A stretch of 64,000 nt of DNA from SZUA-320 sp963707875 (GCA_963707875.1 CAVPRU010000003.1:124001-188000); one strand, 5' to 3'; numbered from the stretch's first letter, positions 1-8,807 are shown. Notes: a model not told the origin generated them from the sequence alone. Numbers and translations are program-made.

Positions 1-2029
1 CGATCGCACGGGCATCCGGGCGGCCACTGAAGACGCCGGCCAGTGTCATCGCCGCCTGCTCGGGATCGAACGCCCCGACCGCCACCACGGTGACCCGCCC
101 ACCGGCCACTGCCACCCGATGCCAGTCGGATACCATCTCCACCGCCAGGCCGGCAACCGTCTCCGGATAGCCCACGGTTGGAAGCCCGGGTCCGCGGTCA
201 CCATAGGCCGCCCGGAAGGCCAACTGGATCGGGTGCCGGTACATGTCATCCACCGCCTGGCGCGCGATCTCCTCAAGCAGGCGGCGCTCGGGCAAGACGG
301 CGACCGGATCGAACCGGGGCTCCCGCATCACCAGATCGAGCAGGACCGAGGCGTCGGCGAGGTACTCCGTCAGGACGGTGGTGGAGAATCCCCAGAGCTC
401 CGAGCCGACGGCGATCCCGAGGGAGCCACCCATCCGTTCGATCCGGTCGGCCAGCCCCTCAGCATCGTATCCGCCCGCGCCCCGAATGGCACTGCGGATG
501 GCCAGGGAGGCCAAGCCGGCGCGTTCCGCCGAGTCGAACTCCTGTCGCACTCGGTAGACGCCCACGGTCGTGGTCGGGGTTCCGGGCCTCCGCCTGAGCA
601 GCAGATCGACCCCCGGCAGCGGCACATGAAGGGCCTCCTCAGTCCACCGGCCAGGCGCCGGCCGGGGCGCGGGGACGATCGGATGTTCCGCGGGCGACAG
701 GCTGGCCAGCGGTCCGGCCGGCCGACGGAAGGCGGCTTCCAGGTCGGCCACCGCCAGGTCGACCCCCGCTCCGTGCGGGAGGTAGACCACCGCCGAGGCC
801 CCCTCGGGGACCAGATGGCGCGCCGCCGCATCCCGGATCTCCTCGGTGGTAACCGACTGCATCCGATGCCACTCGCGCTCCAGCAGCAGGTGATCGGCCA
901 GGGCCTCGGCACTGGCGAGTTCGGATGCCCGACCCTCGGCCGACTCGAACCGCCGAGCCCACCGGGCCCGCAGCATCGTCTTCACCCGCTCGACATCCTC
1001 GGCTGCCGGGCCGACCGCTGCGAGCTGGTGGACTGCCCCGGCCATCTCGACGAGCGCCTGTTCGACCCGATCGGGGGTCAACTCCGCGCTGACCGACATC
1101 ACCCCGACTTCCGAGGGCGTGTAGTTGGAAACCCCTACGGCCGAGACGATCCCGGGATCCCTGAGGCGGCGATAGAGCCAGCTGCTGCGTCCCAGTCCGA
1201 GCACGGCGGCGGCCAGGTCGAGCGGGAGTGTGTCGCCATCCAGCGCGGGAGGGGTGCGCCAGCCGAGCGTCAGATAGGCCTGGGTAACGTCGCCCCGAAG
1301 GGTGCGGGTCCGCACGCCGTGGCGGGGTGGTTCACTCGGGCCGGGGGCCACGACCGCCTCGGGACGTTGCCAGTCTCCGTAGTGCGCCTTCGCGAGGGCC
1401 ATCGCCGCTTCGGCGTCCATCCCACCGGCCACGGTCACGATGGTCCGGCCCGGGGTGTAGCGGGATTGGTAATAGGCCACCAGGTCATCCCGCCCGAGGG
1501 TCGACAGACCGGCCTCGGTCCCGATCCGCCAGCGGCGGATCCGGTGATGGTCAAAGAGCAGGGAGTGCAGGGTCTCGTGAGCCACCGCGCCGGGTGAATC
1601 CAGCTTCCGGTGCGCCTCTTCGATGATCACCTTCAGTTCCCGGGAAAGTTCGTCCCCGTCGATCGCCGCATGCCGGAGCGCGTCGGCCTGTACCGCAAGG
1701 CCCTCCGCCAGACTTCTGACCGGCAACACCGCGTAGTAGCTCGTGTAGTCGTAGGAGGTCCCGGCATTGAGATACCCCCCGGCCGAACGGGTCGCCCGGG
1801 CGATTTCCCCAACCCCGCGGGTCGGCGTCCCCTTGAAGAACATGTGTTCGAGAACATGGGAGATGCCGGCCCAGCGATCCGGTTCGTCAAAGAAGCCGGC
1901 GCGGACCCGGGTAACGACCGCGACGGCCGGCGATCCGGGCACCTGCTGAACGAGGATGGTCAGGCCGTTGGGAAGCACTTCTCGCCGTACCCCGGCCGTC
2001 CACACCGGGGTGAGAGCTTCGCGGGTCAT
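1..2029 (-). CDS. M16 family zinc metallopeptidase, 3' end outside window
   Basis: This is the first 676 residues of an insulinase/pitrilysin-type (M16) peptidase; the reading frame is open to the left edge, so the C-terminus is missing. The inverted zinc motif HxxEH is present as HVLEH near residue 57, and the downstream glutamate ligand lies in VIIEEAH roughly 75 residues later, so the N-terminal half looks catalytically competent. A second, degenerate M16 repeat (starting about residue 440) has no HxxEH, as usual for two-domain bacterial M16 proteins of about 900 residues. No signal peptide is seen at the chosen ATG, which lies five bases after the stop of the TPR gene, so the two are probably co-transcribed. 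Substrate is unknown; family members degrade peptides or process secreted proteins. Confidence 0.9.
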   Translation of the reverse strand, partial: MTREALTPVWTAGVRREVLPNGLTILVQQVPGSPAVAVVTRVRAGFFDEPDRWAGISHVLEHMFFKGTPTRGVGEIARATRSAGGYLNAGTSYDYTSYYAVLPVRSLAEGLAVQADALRHAAIDGDELSRELKVIIEEAHRKLDSPGAVAHETLHSLLFDHHRIRRWRIGTEAGLSTLGRDDLVAYYQSRYTPGRTIVTVAGGMDAEAAMALAKAHYGDWQRPEAVVAPGPSEPPRHGVRTRTLRGDVTQAYLTLGWRTPPALDGDTLPLDLAAAVLGLGRSSWLYRRLRDPGIVSAVGVSNYTPSEVGVMSVSAELTPDRVEQALVEMAGAVHQLAAVGPAAEDVERVKTMLRARWARRFESAEGRASELASAEALADHLLLEREWHRMQSVTTEEIRDAAARHLVPEGASAVVYLPHGAGVDLAVADLEAAFRRPAGPLASLSPAEHPIVPAPRPAPGRWTEEALHVPLPGVDLLLRRRPGTPTTTVGVYRVRQEFDSAERAGLASLAIRSAIRGAGGYDAEGLADRIERMGGSLGIAVGSELWGFSTTVLTEYLADASVLLDLVMREPRFDPVAVLPERRLLEEIARQAVDDMYRHPIQLAFRAAYGDRGPGLPTVGYPETVAGLAVEMVSDWHRVAVAGGRVTVVAVGAFDPEQAAMTLAGVFSGRPDARAI

Positions 2030-2034
2030 CCGGC

Positions 2035-3153
2035 CTACTGGACGATGCGGAGCACACCGGCCGCGGCGCTTCCCCGCAGGAAGGCCTCGGCGTCGGTCAC
2101 CGGGATGACCACCCCGGTTTCGGTCCGGCCCCGGCGGGCCAGGCCATTCATGAATTCCGTCAGCGAAGACCCGGCCCATCCCAGTTCCGAATCCTTGAAC
2201 TGAGCCAGGATTTCCTCCCAGGACCCGCGCAGGGTGTGACCCGCCAGCGTCATGATGATGTGAGAGTCCCCGAGACTCGGGCGGCGCTGCATGGCGTGCA
2301 GTTCGCTGAGCATCGCCCCGAACAGTTCCAGCTGATTGGGATCGCGGATCGCCCCATTGGACGTCTGACCCTCCACCTCGGCGAGCAGTTCGTCCAGCCC
2401 GTCGGAGTCGCCCACCAACTCCGCCAGCCGCTGGTACCAGCGGGTCAGATCCGGATCGTCATCGGCCAGGCGGAAGGCCGCCTTCCGGAGCTCGATCATC
2501 CGCCAGATCCCCAGCTCATCGAAATGGTCCTGCGGCTCGGTCTTCTCCAGGTGGTGAAGGGCCGCCTCCGACTCGCCACGATCGTACAGCGCGTTCGCCA
2601 GGTAGACCCGGGCCTCCGTGAAGGAGGGCTCCAGCGCGAGGGCCCGGCGCAGCCAGTAGAACCCGTCGGCGTCCTGACCCAATCGGTGGGTGGTGTACCC
2701 CAGGCAGGCCGCCGCTTCCGGGGACTCCGGGTGGGCGGTGGCGGCCAGCTCGAAGAAGCGAAGCGCCTGGGGCAGCAGCCCCTCCCGAAAGAGGGCCCGC
2801 CCGAGTTGCAGCATCATCTCATGATCGTCATGGAGGCCGAGCAGCAGAATCCGCTCGAACGCCGCGAACGCCGCTTCCCGCTCCCCAAGGCGGAGCAGCG
2901 CCTCGCCACTGCCGGCCAGGGCATCCTCGTGATCCGGTTCCCGGGCCAGGGCGCGGTCAAACGCCCGGCGGGCCCAGGCGTACTCCTCTCGGGCCAGCTC
3001 GGCATAGCCGGACCCGACGTGGAGTTCCACGGTGTCGGGGTAGAGCGAAAGGCCTTCCTTCAGGATGGTGAGAGCGTCGTCGTATCGACCTTCGTTGTAC
3101 AGTTGGTGGGCGCGTTCGTCATATTCGTCGGAGCTCAGAAATGCATCCGACAT
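2035..3153 (-). CDS. Tetratricopeptide-repeat protein
   Basis: The protein (372 residues) is built in its first 210 residues from five or six TPR units with the usual spacing (Y-N-E-G-R-Y-D-D-A-L, G-Y-A-E-L, A-F-D-R-A-L, A-A-C-L-G-Y). The remaining 160 residues are helical without clear repeats. There is no signal peptide or membrane segment, so it should be a cytosolic scaffold. An in-frame start nine codons upstream exists, but the ATG used here has a good AGGAG ribosome site nine bases ahead. It sits immediately before the M16 peptidase, which suggests a helper role in that unit. No catalytic function can be assigned. Confidence 0.85.
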   Translation of the reverse strand: MSDAFLSSDEYDERAHQLYNEGRYDDALTILKEGLSLYPDTVELHVGSGYAELAREEYAWARRAFDRALAREPDHEDALAGSGEALLRLGEREAAFAAFERILLLGLHDDHEMMLQLGRALFREGLLPQALRFFELAATAHPESPEAAACLGYTTHRLGQDADGFYWLRRALALEPSFTEARVYLANALYDRGESEAALHHLEKTEPQDHFDELGIWRMIELRKAAFRLADDDPDLTRWYQRLAELVGDSDGLDELLAEVEGQTSNGAIRDPNQLELFGAMLSELHAMQRRPSLGDSHIIMTLAGHTLRGSWEEILAQFKDSELGWAGSSLTEFMNGLARRGRTETGVVIPVTDAEAFLRGSAAAGVLRIVQ

Positions 3154-3215
3154 GCCGAATTCTCCTGAGAGGGATTCCACTATTTAACAACTCCCCGGTT
3201 GGCCAACAAGAGCCT

Positions 3216-4022
3216 TCATTCTTCACAGCCCGCATCGGTGACCCGGATCACCAGAATCTCCTGGGTCACCCGGCTCCGAAGCATCGCACCACCACTGAGG
3301 CCGCGACGGGCTTCGGTGTCGACCACGATACGGCGCTCCCAGGATTCCGGACCGACCCCGTCACGCCACGAGGCGTTGCCTTCTTCCCGTAACCGTTCCG
3401 CACCCACGGTGCCTTCCGGCAGGGTTCCCATGGCGTCGATTCCCCAGTGGAACCGGCGGGCCCCGTCTCGATCCGGGTCCCGGCGGATCCATCGTCCCGT
3501 CGAGTCGCTCCAGGTTTCTCCCACGGCAAGCGCCCGCGGCGGCAGCGGCGGAAAGAAGTCGGCGAGGACGGAGGACAGATCGGCCACCAGGAGCAGTTCC
3601 GGCGGCATGAAGGGCGTGGTGGTGAGGGTGGCCTCGCCGGTGGGGCCGAGGGTGCCGCGCCAGCGTCCCCCGACCAGGCCATCGGTCTCGGGTTCCAGTC
3701 GGCCCTCCGACGATTCACGCCAGACGGCGAGACTGTCATACCAGGCTTCGAACGCCAGCCCCTCCGCCCGCGGCTGCGCCCGCAGCTGCCACCGCCCCGC
3801 CCGGCCCGCCGCTTCCGATCGGGTGGGACCGGCCCCGGCAATCCGGATATCGGACTGGACCTGCTCGGCGAAGGTGGAGCAGTGGAGCAACTCGGCGGTG
3901 TAGCTGGGCCGCGAAGCGTCGGAGACCGCCTGTCCGGCCGCAGCCGGGACGACGGGCTGGAAGAACAGGGTGCCGGCCAGGCCGCCCATCAGGACGGCCG
4001 GCCGGAACAGGGAGTGGATCAA
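3216..4022 (-). CDS. Secreted protein of unknown function
   Basis: A 268-residue protein with an N-terminal signal peptide (positively charged start, hydrophobic stretch to about residue 29 ending in A-A-A-G-Q-A). The mature part contains a tryptophan-rich beta-strand pattern (GRWQLRAQP, VGETWSD, RRFHWGIDAMG) typical of small periplasmic or outer-membrane-associated beta proteins and two cysteines far apart. I do not recognise the family. Its start is TTG, overlapping the pruA stop in TTGA, so it is translationally coupled to pruA. A role in proline metabolism is not implied by the sequence. Confidence 0.75.
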   Translation of the reverse strand: MIHSLFRPAVLMGGLAGTLFFQPVVPAAAGQAVSDASRPSYTAELLHCSTFAEQVQSDIRIAGAGPTRSEAAGRAGRWQLRAQPRAEGLAFEAWYDSLAVWRESSEGRLEPETDGLVGGRWRGTLGPTGEATLTTTPFMPPELLLVADLSSVLADFFPPLPPRALAVGETWSDSTGRWIRRDPDRDGARRFHWGIDAMGTLPEGTVGAERLREEGNASWRDGVGPESWERRIVVDTEARRGLSGGAMLRSRVTQEILVIRVTDAGCEE

Positions 4023-5641
4023 CCGAGGAAGGGGTACCGGTAGTCGGTCGGCGGCACGAAGGTCTCCTTGATCGTCCGGGGCGAGACCCAGCGGGACAGG
4101 TTGAGCGGTGAACCGGCCTTGTCGTTGGTGCCACTGGCCCGTCCGCCACCGAAAGGCTGCTGTCCCACCACCGCGCCGGTCGGCTTGTCGTTGACGTAGT
4201 AGTTGCCGGCCGCGTAGCGCAGCACCCGATCCGCGTGCTGGATCACGTCGCGGTCACGGGCAAAGATGGCCCCGGTCAAGGCGTAAGGGCTGGTCCGATC
4301 GACCAGTTCCAGGGTCTCGGTCCAGCGGTCATCGGGGTAGACGTGCACCGTCAGAATCGGGCCAAACAGCTCATCGCACATCATCCGATACCCCGGATTC
4401 TCGGCCTGCACCAGGGTGGGCTCGACAAACCAGCCCTCGGAGTCGTCGGTGCCCCCCCCAGCCACGATCGTGACCCCCTTGTCCTTCCTTGCCTGGTCCA
4501 GATAACCCTTGAGCTTGGTGAAGGACTTCTGATCGATCACCGCCCCAAGGAAGTTGCCGAAGTCGGAGACGTCGCCCATCCGGATCGTCTCCATCATTGC
4601 CACCATCCGGTCCCGGATCTCGGGCCAGAGACTGGCGGGGAGGTAGGCCCGGGAGGCGGCGCTGCACTTCTGGCCCTGGTACTCGAATGCTCCGCGGATC
4701 AGCGCCACGGCGACCGTCTGCGGGTCGGCGCTCTGGTGGACCGCGACGAAGTCCTTCCCCCCGGTCTCACCCACGATGCGAGGATAGGACACGTACTGGT
4801 CCAGCTGCTCCCCGACCTGCCGCCAGAGTTGCCGGAACACCGTGGTGGATCCGGTAAAGTGAATGCCCGCCAGGGCGGAGTCACCGAGCACCCGTTCGCT
4901 CACCTCGACCGCGTTGCCCGGCACGAAGTTGATGACCCCGGGCGGGAGCCCCGCGGCCTCGTACAACTTGATGATGTAGTAGTTGCTGAGCGCGGCGGTG
5001 GACGACGGCTTCCATATCACGGTATTGCCCATCAGGGCCGGCGCCCCGGGAAGGTTCCCACCGATCGCGGTGAAATTGAACGGGGTGATCGCATAGACGA
5101 AACCTTCCAGGGGACGATAGTCCAGCCGATTCCACATCCCGGGCGCCGGGAGGGGCTGCGCCTGCAGCATCCCCTCCGCGAAGTGGGCGTTGAACCGCCA
5201 GAAGTCGATCAGTTCGCAGGCGCTGTCGATCTCGGCCTGAAACGAGGTCTTGCTCTGGCCATGCATCGTCGAGGCGTTGAGCACCTGACGCCAGGGACCC
5301 GCGAGCAGGTCGGCCGCACGGAGGAACACGGCTGCCCGGTCTTCGAATTTCCACGACGACCACTCCCGATGGGCCTCCCGGGCCGCCTTGACCGCCGCGT
5401 CCAGCCCCTTGGCATCGACCCGGTGGACCCGGGCAATCTGGTGCCTGTGGCGGTGCGGCATCGTGACCGACACCAGCTTCCCGGTCCGGTATTCCTTGCC
5501 GCCGATGATTGCCGGGATCTCGACGTCCAGGCCGGCCTGGCGCTTGAGCTCGGCGGCCAGCGCGGCCCGTTCAGGCGTGCCCGGCGCGTAGCTCAGGATG
5601 GGCTCGTTGATTGGCTTCGGAATATTGGGCGTCGAGTTCAT
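4019..5641 (-). CDS. pruA: L-glutamate gamma-semialdehyde (P5C) dehydrogenase
   Basis: The enzyme oxidises glutamate semialdehyde/pyrroline-5-carboxylate to glutamate with NAD+, the second step of proline catabolism. The 540 residues are an aldehyde dehydrogenase fold with the general base glutamate in GETGGKD (about residue 293), the nucleophilic cysteine in GQKCSAASR (about residue 324), and the P5CDH-like segment FGGGRASGTNDKAG near the end. Length and the start region (PFNFTAIGGNL motif in the middle) resemble the stand-alone ALDH4A1-type enzyme, not the bifunctional PutA. No proline dehydrogenase gene is next to it. The ATG overlaps the stop of the upstream binding-protein gene (ATGA). 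Confidence 0.95.
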   Translation of the reverse strand: MNSTPNIPKPINEPILSYAPGTPERAALAAELKRQAGLDVEIPAIIGGKEYRTGKLVSVTMPHRHRHQIARVHRVDAKGLDAAVKAAREAHREWSSWKFEDRAAVFLRAADLLAGPWRQVLNASTMHGQSKTSFQAEIDSACELIDFWRFNAHFAEGMLQAQPLPAPGMWNRLDYRPLEGFVYAITPFNFTAIGGNLPGAPALMGNTVIWKPSSTAALSNYYIIKLYEAAGLPPGVINFVPGNAVEVSERVLGDSALAGIHFTGSTTVFRQLWRQVGEQLDQYVSYPRIVGETGGKDFVAVHQSADPQTVAVALIRGAFEYQGQKCSAASRAYLPASLWPEIRDRMVAMMETIRMGDVSDFGNFLGAVIDQKSFTKLKGYLDQARKDKGVTIVAGGGTDDSEGWFVEPTLVQAENPGYRMMCDELFGPILTVHVYPDDRWTETLELVDRTSPYALTGAIFARDRDVIQHADRVLRYAAGNYYVNDKPTGAVVGQQPFGGGRASGTNDKAGSPLNLSRWVSPRTIKETFVPPTDYRYPFLG

Positions 5642-6636
5642 GGCTCACTCTGGGTCTGGGACCGATCCGGCGGCCACAGACCCGCCGGTGGATGGCCGGG
5701 TCCGCCCACCATCGGACGGTCAAGAAGGGTGAACCCGTGGCGCTGCAGAATCGCGGCGCCTTCGGGAGAGAAAACGAATCGGACGAACGCCCTGGCCGCC
5801 ACCGGATTGGTCGCCCGAATCGGGATGGTCAGGGCGTACACAATGGGCTCGCCAACCATGCGGACCGAGTCTCGCGCGGCCAAGGTCGGACCGGGCACCC
5901 GAACCTCAACTGACCGGTACCGATCCGCAAGGGTCGGGTCGCTCAGATTCATTTCGGCGGGCAACTCGAGAAACCGGAGCCCGGTGGAGATCGCGATGGA
6001 TCGATAGGACCAGCTGTAGTCCAGCTCCCCGGCCTGCACCAGGGCCGTGAGGTCGGATTCCTTGGGCCGGACGTACCGCTCCGGCATGGCGGCGAGCAGG
6101 CGTGCCGCCAGGCCGGGTTCGCGATAGTGCTGTTCGGCCAGCCGAATCGCCATCAGAGTCCGGTAGCCGTTGGGATCAAGGGCCGGGTTGGAGCGCCCGG
6201 TCCTCACTCCCGGGCGCAGCAGGATGCGCCACCAGGTATCCGCCCTGAACTCCGCCGCCCCGATCGATCTGTCGCTATAGATGAGCACCATGGCGTTGCG
6301 GGCAAATGAAGCGTACCAGGTGGCGTGGGCAGGGACCAGCAGGTTGGGGATCACCTGGAAGTCGGCCACCCCCAGAACATCGGGAATCTTGCCAAGCTCC
6401 GTCAGCTTGCGAGCCGACTCGAGGCTCCCCGCGCTCTCCTGCCGAACCGTGACTGTCGGGTGGAGGGCGGCAAACCCGCGAAGCAGATCCCGGAACGGGG
6501 CCGCGAGACTGCCGGCGTTGAACACGGAAAGCGGACCGGAAACGGCCTGAGCGACGAGCGGTGCCGACCCCAGCGGCAGGCCGGCCACCAGTCCGACAAT
6601 GACTCGGCCCCAGGCCGAGAACGCGCTGCGCGGCAT
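5638..6636 (-). CDS. Molybdate/tungstate-type ABC transporter solute-binding protein
   Basis: A 332-residue exported binding protein: signal peptide to about residue 30 (ending V-A-Q-A), then the WtpA/ModA opening VFNAGSLAAPF, the segment GVADFQVIPNLL, and the NPALDPNGYRT block that in WtpA proteins surrounds an oxyanion ligand. It should bind a tetrahedral oxyanion in the periplasm. No permease or ATPase gene follows; instead the gene overlaps pruA (ATGA), so it is an orphan binding protein or uses a transporter encoded elsewhere. A TAGGTT hexamer lies six bases before the ATG, so the transcript may be leaderless. Exact ligand is inferred from family resemblance only. Confidence 0.8.
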   Translation of the reverse strand: MPRSAFSAWGRVIVGLVAGLPLGSAPLVAQAVSGPLSVFNAGSLAAPFRDLLRGFAALHPTVTVRQESAGSLESARKLTELGKIPDVLGVADFQVIPNLLVPAHATWYASFARNAMVLIYSDRSIGAAEFRADTWWRILLRPGVRTGRSNPALDPNGYRTLMAIRLAEQHYREPGLAARLLAAMPERYVRPKESDLTALVQAGELDYSWSYRSIAISTGLRFLELPAEMNLSDPTLADRYRSVEVRVPGPTLAARDSVRMVGEPIVYALTIPIRATNPVAARAFVRFVFSPEGAAILQRHGFTLLDRPMVGGPGHPPAGLWPPDRSQTQSEP

Positions 6637-6642
6637 GGAGCA

Positions 6643-6648
6643 AACCTA
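6643..6648 (-). promoter_or_regulatory. Putative -10 element TAGGTT of binding-protein/pruA unit
   Basis: On the minus strand TAGGTTTG ends six bases before the ATG. It fits the TAnnTT hexamer seen before many units here and the Bacteroidetes -7 consensus TAnnTTTG. The small distance implies a leaderless mRNA. No convincing upstream TTG element is seen. Confidence 0.45.
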
Positions 6649-6659
6649 ACCTCAGCCGC

Positions 6660-6665
6660 TATATT
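6660..6665 (+). promoter_or_regulatory. Putative -10 element TATATT
   Basis: TATATT lies 51 bases before the lipoprotein ATG, which has its own GAGGAG ribosome site. It diverges from the opposite-strand hexamer 12 bases away, so this short gap probably holds back-to-back promoters. Confidence 0.45.
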
Positions 6666-6716
6666 GCTCACGATCGGCCCCTGGAGGCCGCGGACGGTTC
6701 TGCCCTGAGGAGACCC

Positions 6717-7100
6717 ATGCTGCGTGGACTCGCTGCTGTCACCCTGATGCTCGCCCTCGCCGGTTGCAGGGATTACGACCGGTATTCCCCCGTCGTCAAC
6801 CAGGACGGGCTGGTGCCGCCGGATGTCTTTGCCGCCTACGGCGCGGAGCAAGCCGAGGCGATCGCCATCGGCCGGACCTTCGGTGCGGCGTTTACCGGAA
6901 CCAGCCTCGAGGCCCGGGGCGCCCAGGTGGCAGCGGCCGCGACCTATGCCGCCAGTCGGCCGGGAGTCGTCGGGGTGAAGGCGGATACCTCCGCCACCCT
7001 GCTTACCGTCACGTTCTCCAGCGGCTGGACCAAGGCTGTGGTGCCGATCAGCGATGGGATCCCCGCCGAAAAGACGGTGGGACTCAAGCCGGCCAATTGA
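6717..7100 (+). CDS. Small lipoprotein of unknown function
   Basis: A 127-residue protein with a lipoprotein signal: hydrophobic stretch then lipobox L-A-G-C at residue 17, so it should be acylated and exported. The mature part has no recognised domain; it contains an alternating hydrophobic region near the end (TSATLLTVTFSSGW) suggesting beta structure. The start ATG follows a GAGGAG ribosome site. Its stop overlaps the TTG start of cutA (TTGA), so the two are coupled, but no link to metal tolerance can be read from the sequence. Confidence 0.75.
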   Translation: MLRGLAAVTLMLALAGCRDYDRYSPVVNQDGLVPPDVFAAYGAEQAEAIAIGRTFGAAFTGTSLEARGAQVAAAATYAASRPGVVGVKADTSATLLTVTFSSGWTKAVVPISDGIPAEKTVGLKPAN

Positions 7101-7444
7101 CCCTCGACCCGCCGGAGGCCGCCTCCATCGTTTCGACCACGGTCGATGACGAAGCCGCTGCCAGGCGGATCGCCGAAACCCTCGTTGCGGAACGCCTCGC
7201 GGCCTGCGTGCAGCTCCTCCCCGGGGTGCTGAGTACCTATCGCTGGCAGGGCCGGTTGGACCAGACCCGGGAGTGGCTGCTGCAGTGCAAGACCACTGCG
7301 GCCCGGGTCCCCCAGTTGATCGCTCGCCTCAAGATGTTGCACCCGTATCAGACGCCGGAAATTCTTGCCGTCACGGTCACGACGGGGGACAGGGACTACC
7401 TGGCATGGGTGACCGAGAACACGACGGACCCTGTGTCCAACTGA
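7097..7444 (+). CDS. cutA: CutA family divalent-cation tolerance protein
   Basis: CutA proteins are small trimeric, signal-transduction-PII-like proteins linked to copper and other divalent-metal tolerance in the cytoplasm. The 115 residues carry the family landmarks in order: VSTTVDDEAAARRIAETLV, RLAACVQLLPG, STYRWQGRLD, EWLLQCKTT and HPYQTPEIL, ending with the YLAWV motif. I place the start at TTG overlapping the preceding stop because it gives the standard CutA length; no better in-frame start exists nearby. An unrelated longer open frame extends upstream through the lipoprotein gene and should be ignored. Confidence 0.88.
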   Translation: MTLDPPEAASIVSTTVDDEAAARRIAETLVAERLAACVQLLPGVLSTYRWQGRLDQTREWLLQCKTTAARVPQLIARLKMLHPYQTPEILAVTVTTGDRDYLAWVTENTTDPVSN

Positions 7445-7453
7445 GGGGAACGT

Positions 7454-7729
7454 ATGTCCCAGAAGAGAAACCGCCTCATCACGATCGCGGCCATCACGGG
7501 GTTCATCGGGCTGCTGATCTGGTCCACCTTCGGCGTCCAGACCACCGAATGCCGGGTCTGTGTCAACTACAATGGTGCCACCAATTGCGCCGTGGCCTCC
7601 GGGCCTGACGAGATGGCGGCGGTGGAGACCGCGCAGACCACCGCCTGCGGCCCGCTCACCAATGGCATGAACGATGCGATTGCCTGTGGGAACGCGGCCC
7701 CTGAAACCAGGGTCTGCCGAACCCGGTAG
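7454..7729 (+). CDS. Small membrane-anchored cysteine-rich protein
   Basis: A 91-residue protein with one N-terminal membrane segment (about residues 8-26) and a short mature part containing six cysteines (in TECRVCVNYN, ATNCAVA, TACGPL, IACGNA, RVCRTR). Even cysteine number suggests disulfide pairing outside the cytoplasm. The region between cysteines is enriched in alanine and threonine. The start follows GAGGGGAACGT. It lies ten bases after cutA and probably shares its transcript. No family recognised; metal binding is possible but not shown. Confidence 0.7.
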   Translation: MSQKRNRLITIAAITGFIGLLIWSTFGVQTTECRVCVNYNGATNCAVASGPDEMAAVETAQTTACGPLTNGMNDAIACGNAAPETRVCRTR

Positions 7730-7779
7730 GGAACCTGCACGTCCACCCGACCGTTGGCCCAGAAGATGGAGGCACGGAC

Positions 7780-8226
7780 ATGGTGAACTCAGAGCGCGAA
7801 CTGACGGTCAGAGAAGTCGCTGACGACAGCGAGTTCGGCATTTGGCTCGACGAGCTGACCCGGGACTATCCGGCAGCGCACGGGATCGCCCTGGAGGAGC
7901 ACCACCTGGCCCTGACGGACGACATCGGGGAATGGATCGGCGGGATCCGGTTCGGGCTCCGGGGCGGGGTGGCCCAGGTACTGGAGATCGGGGTGGCTCC
8001 CGATGAGCGAGGGCGAGGCCACTCGCTTCGCTTGCTCGAGGGGTTTGAAGTCGCGGCCCGTGCCCGCGATGCCCATCTCGTCGAATTCTGGACCCACCAG
8101 CTGGCACTTGAACCGATTCTCGAAGCCAATGGGTGGCATCGGGTGATCAGTCGACCCGGATACATCGCCGGCCATACCTGGCATCTCTTCGAGAAGCCTC
8201 TCGGCCCGGCCCCGATCGAATCCTGA
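7780..8226 (+). CDS. GNAT family N-acetyltransferase
   Basis: A 148-residue acetyltransferase of the Gcn5-related fold. The acetyl-CoA pyrophosphate loop is visible as V-A-P-D-E-R-G-R-G-H-S (about residues 74-84), preceded by the beta-4 strand QVLEIG and followed by helix LRLLEGFE. The last part (LEANGWHRV) matches the beta-6/7 region. The substrate cannot be read from the sequence. ATG has a GGAGG ribosome site eight bases upstream. Confidence 0.8.
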   Translation: MVNSERELTVREVADDSEFGIWLDELTRDYPAAHGIALEEHHLALTDDIGEWIGGIRFGLRGGVAQVLEIGVAPDERGRGHSLRLLEGFEVAARARDAHLVEFWTHQLALEPILEANGWHRVISRPGYIAGHTWHLFEKPLGPAPIES

Positions 8227-8807
8227 ACGACCTGGCTTCCCTCCTCGATCTGATCCTCCGAGTGGCGGTGCTGACCGCGGTTGGTGCCACCGGGACCGCC
8301 GCGGCCACCCACTGGGCGGTGCGCCAAGGCCACCTCCAGCCGTTCGGGCCCTGGTTCCGGTGGGTCCGCAGGTGGAGCGATCCCCTGCTCCGGCCGGTCG
8401 AGCGGAGCCTGGTCCGGATGGGCCGCAGTCCCCAGGATGGGCCACTGTGGCTGCTGGGGGGGAGCGTGCTCTTCGGGATCCTCCTGCTGACCTTCACCCG
8501 ATGGCTCCTCCAGTTTGTCGCGACGGTCCGGGTGGTGGGTCGGGCCGGCCCGCCCGCCGTGGCCCTCTTCGCGATCGACGGCCTGTTCAACCTCCTGATG
8601 CTCGCCCTGATCATCCGGGTGGTCTCCACCTGGTTCGGCGCCGCCCGGTTCAACCGGCTGGTCCGGGTGGCCTACGCCCTGACCGACTGGCTGGTGCTCC
8701 CGATCCGGCGCCTGATGCCCACCCTGGGTCCCTTCGACCTGAGCCCGCTGATCGGCTACCTGGCGCTGCTCCTCCTCCGGTCCCTGGTGACGTCGCTCTT
8801 CCGATGA
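8223..8807 (+). CDS. YggT family membrane protein
   Basis: Polytopic inner-membrane protein of about 194 residues with two YggT repeats. Each repeat shows a membrane helix pair followed by the conserved W-x-x-x-V-R-x-x-x-D/L-P-L/I-R-P/R-L signature (FRWVRRWSDPLLRPVE and LTDWLVLPIRRLMP). YggT proteins are linked to osmotic shock tolerance and, in cyanobacteria and plastids, thylakoid organisation; function here is open. The start is uncertain: a CTG overlapping the GNAT stop is used here, a GTG 39 bases later is the alternative. It is coupled to the DUF167 gene (ATGA), the usual YggT-YggU pairing. Confidence 0.75.
   Translation: MNDLASLLDLILRVAVLTAVGATGTAAATHWAVRQGHLQPFGPWFRWVRRWSDPLLRPVERSLVRMGRSPQDGPLWLLGGSVLFGILLLTFTRWLLQFVATVRVVGRAGPPAVALFAIDGLFNLLMLALIIRVVSTWFGAARFNRLVRVAYALTDWLVLPIRRLMPTLGPFDLSPLIGYLALLLLRSLVTSLFR

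Noticed and set aside
119..1597. Long plus-strand open frame opposite the M16 peptidase
   Set aside because: It encodes low-complexity, arginine- and proline-rich sequence without domains, whereas the minus-strand frame shows HxxEH and other M16 features. Such antisense frames are common in GC-rich genes. The same applies to long frames at 4235-6007, 10573-12348, 12876-14516, 42341-44326, 44653-46464 and 50698-53502.
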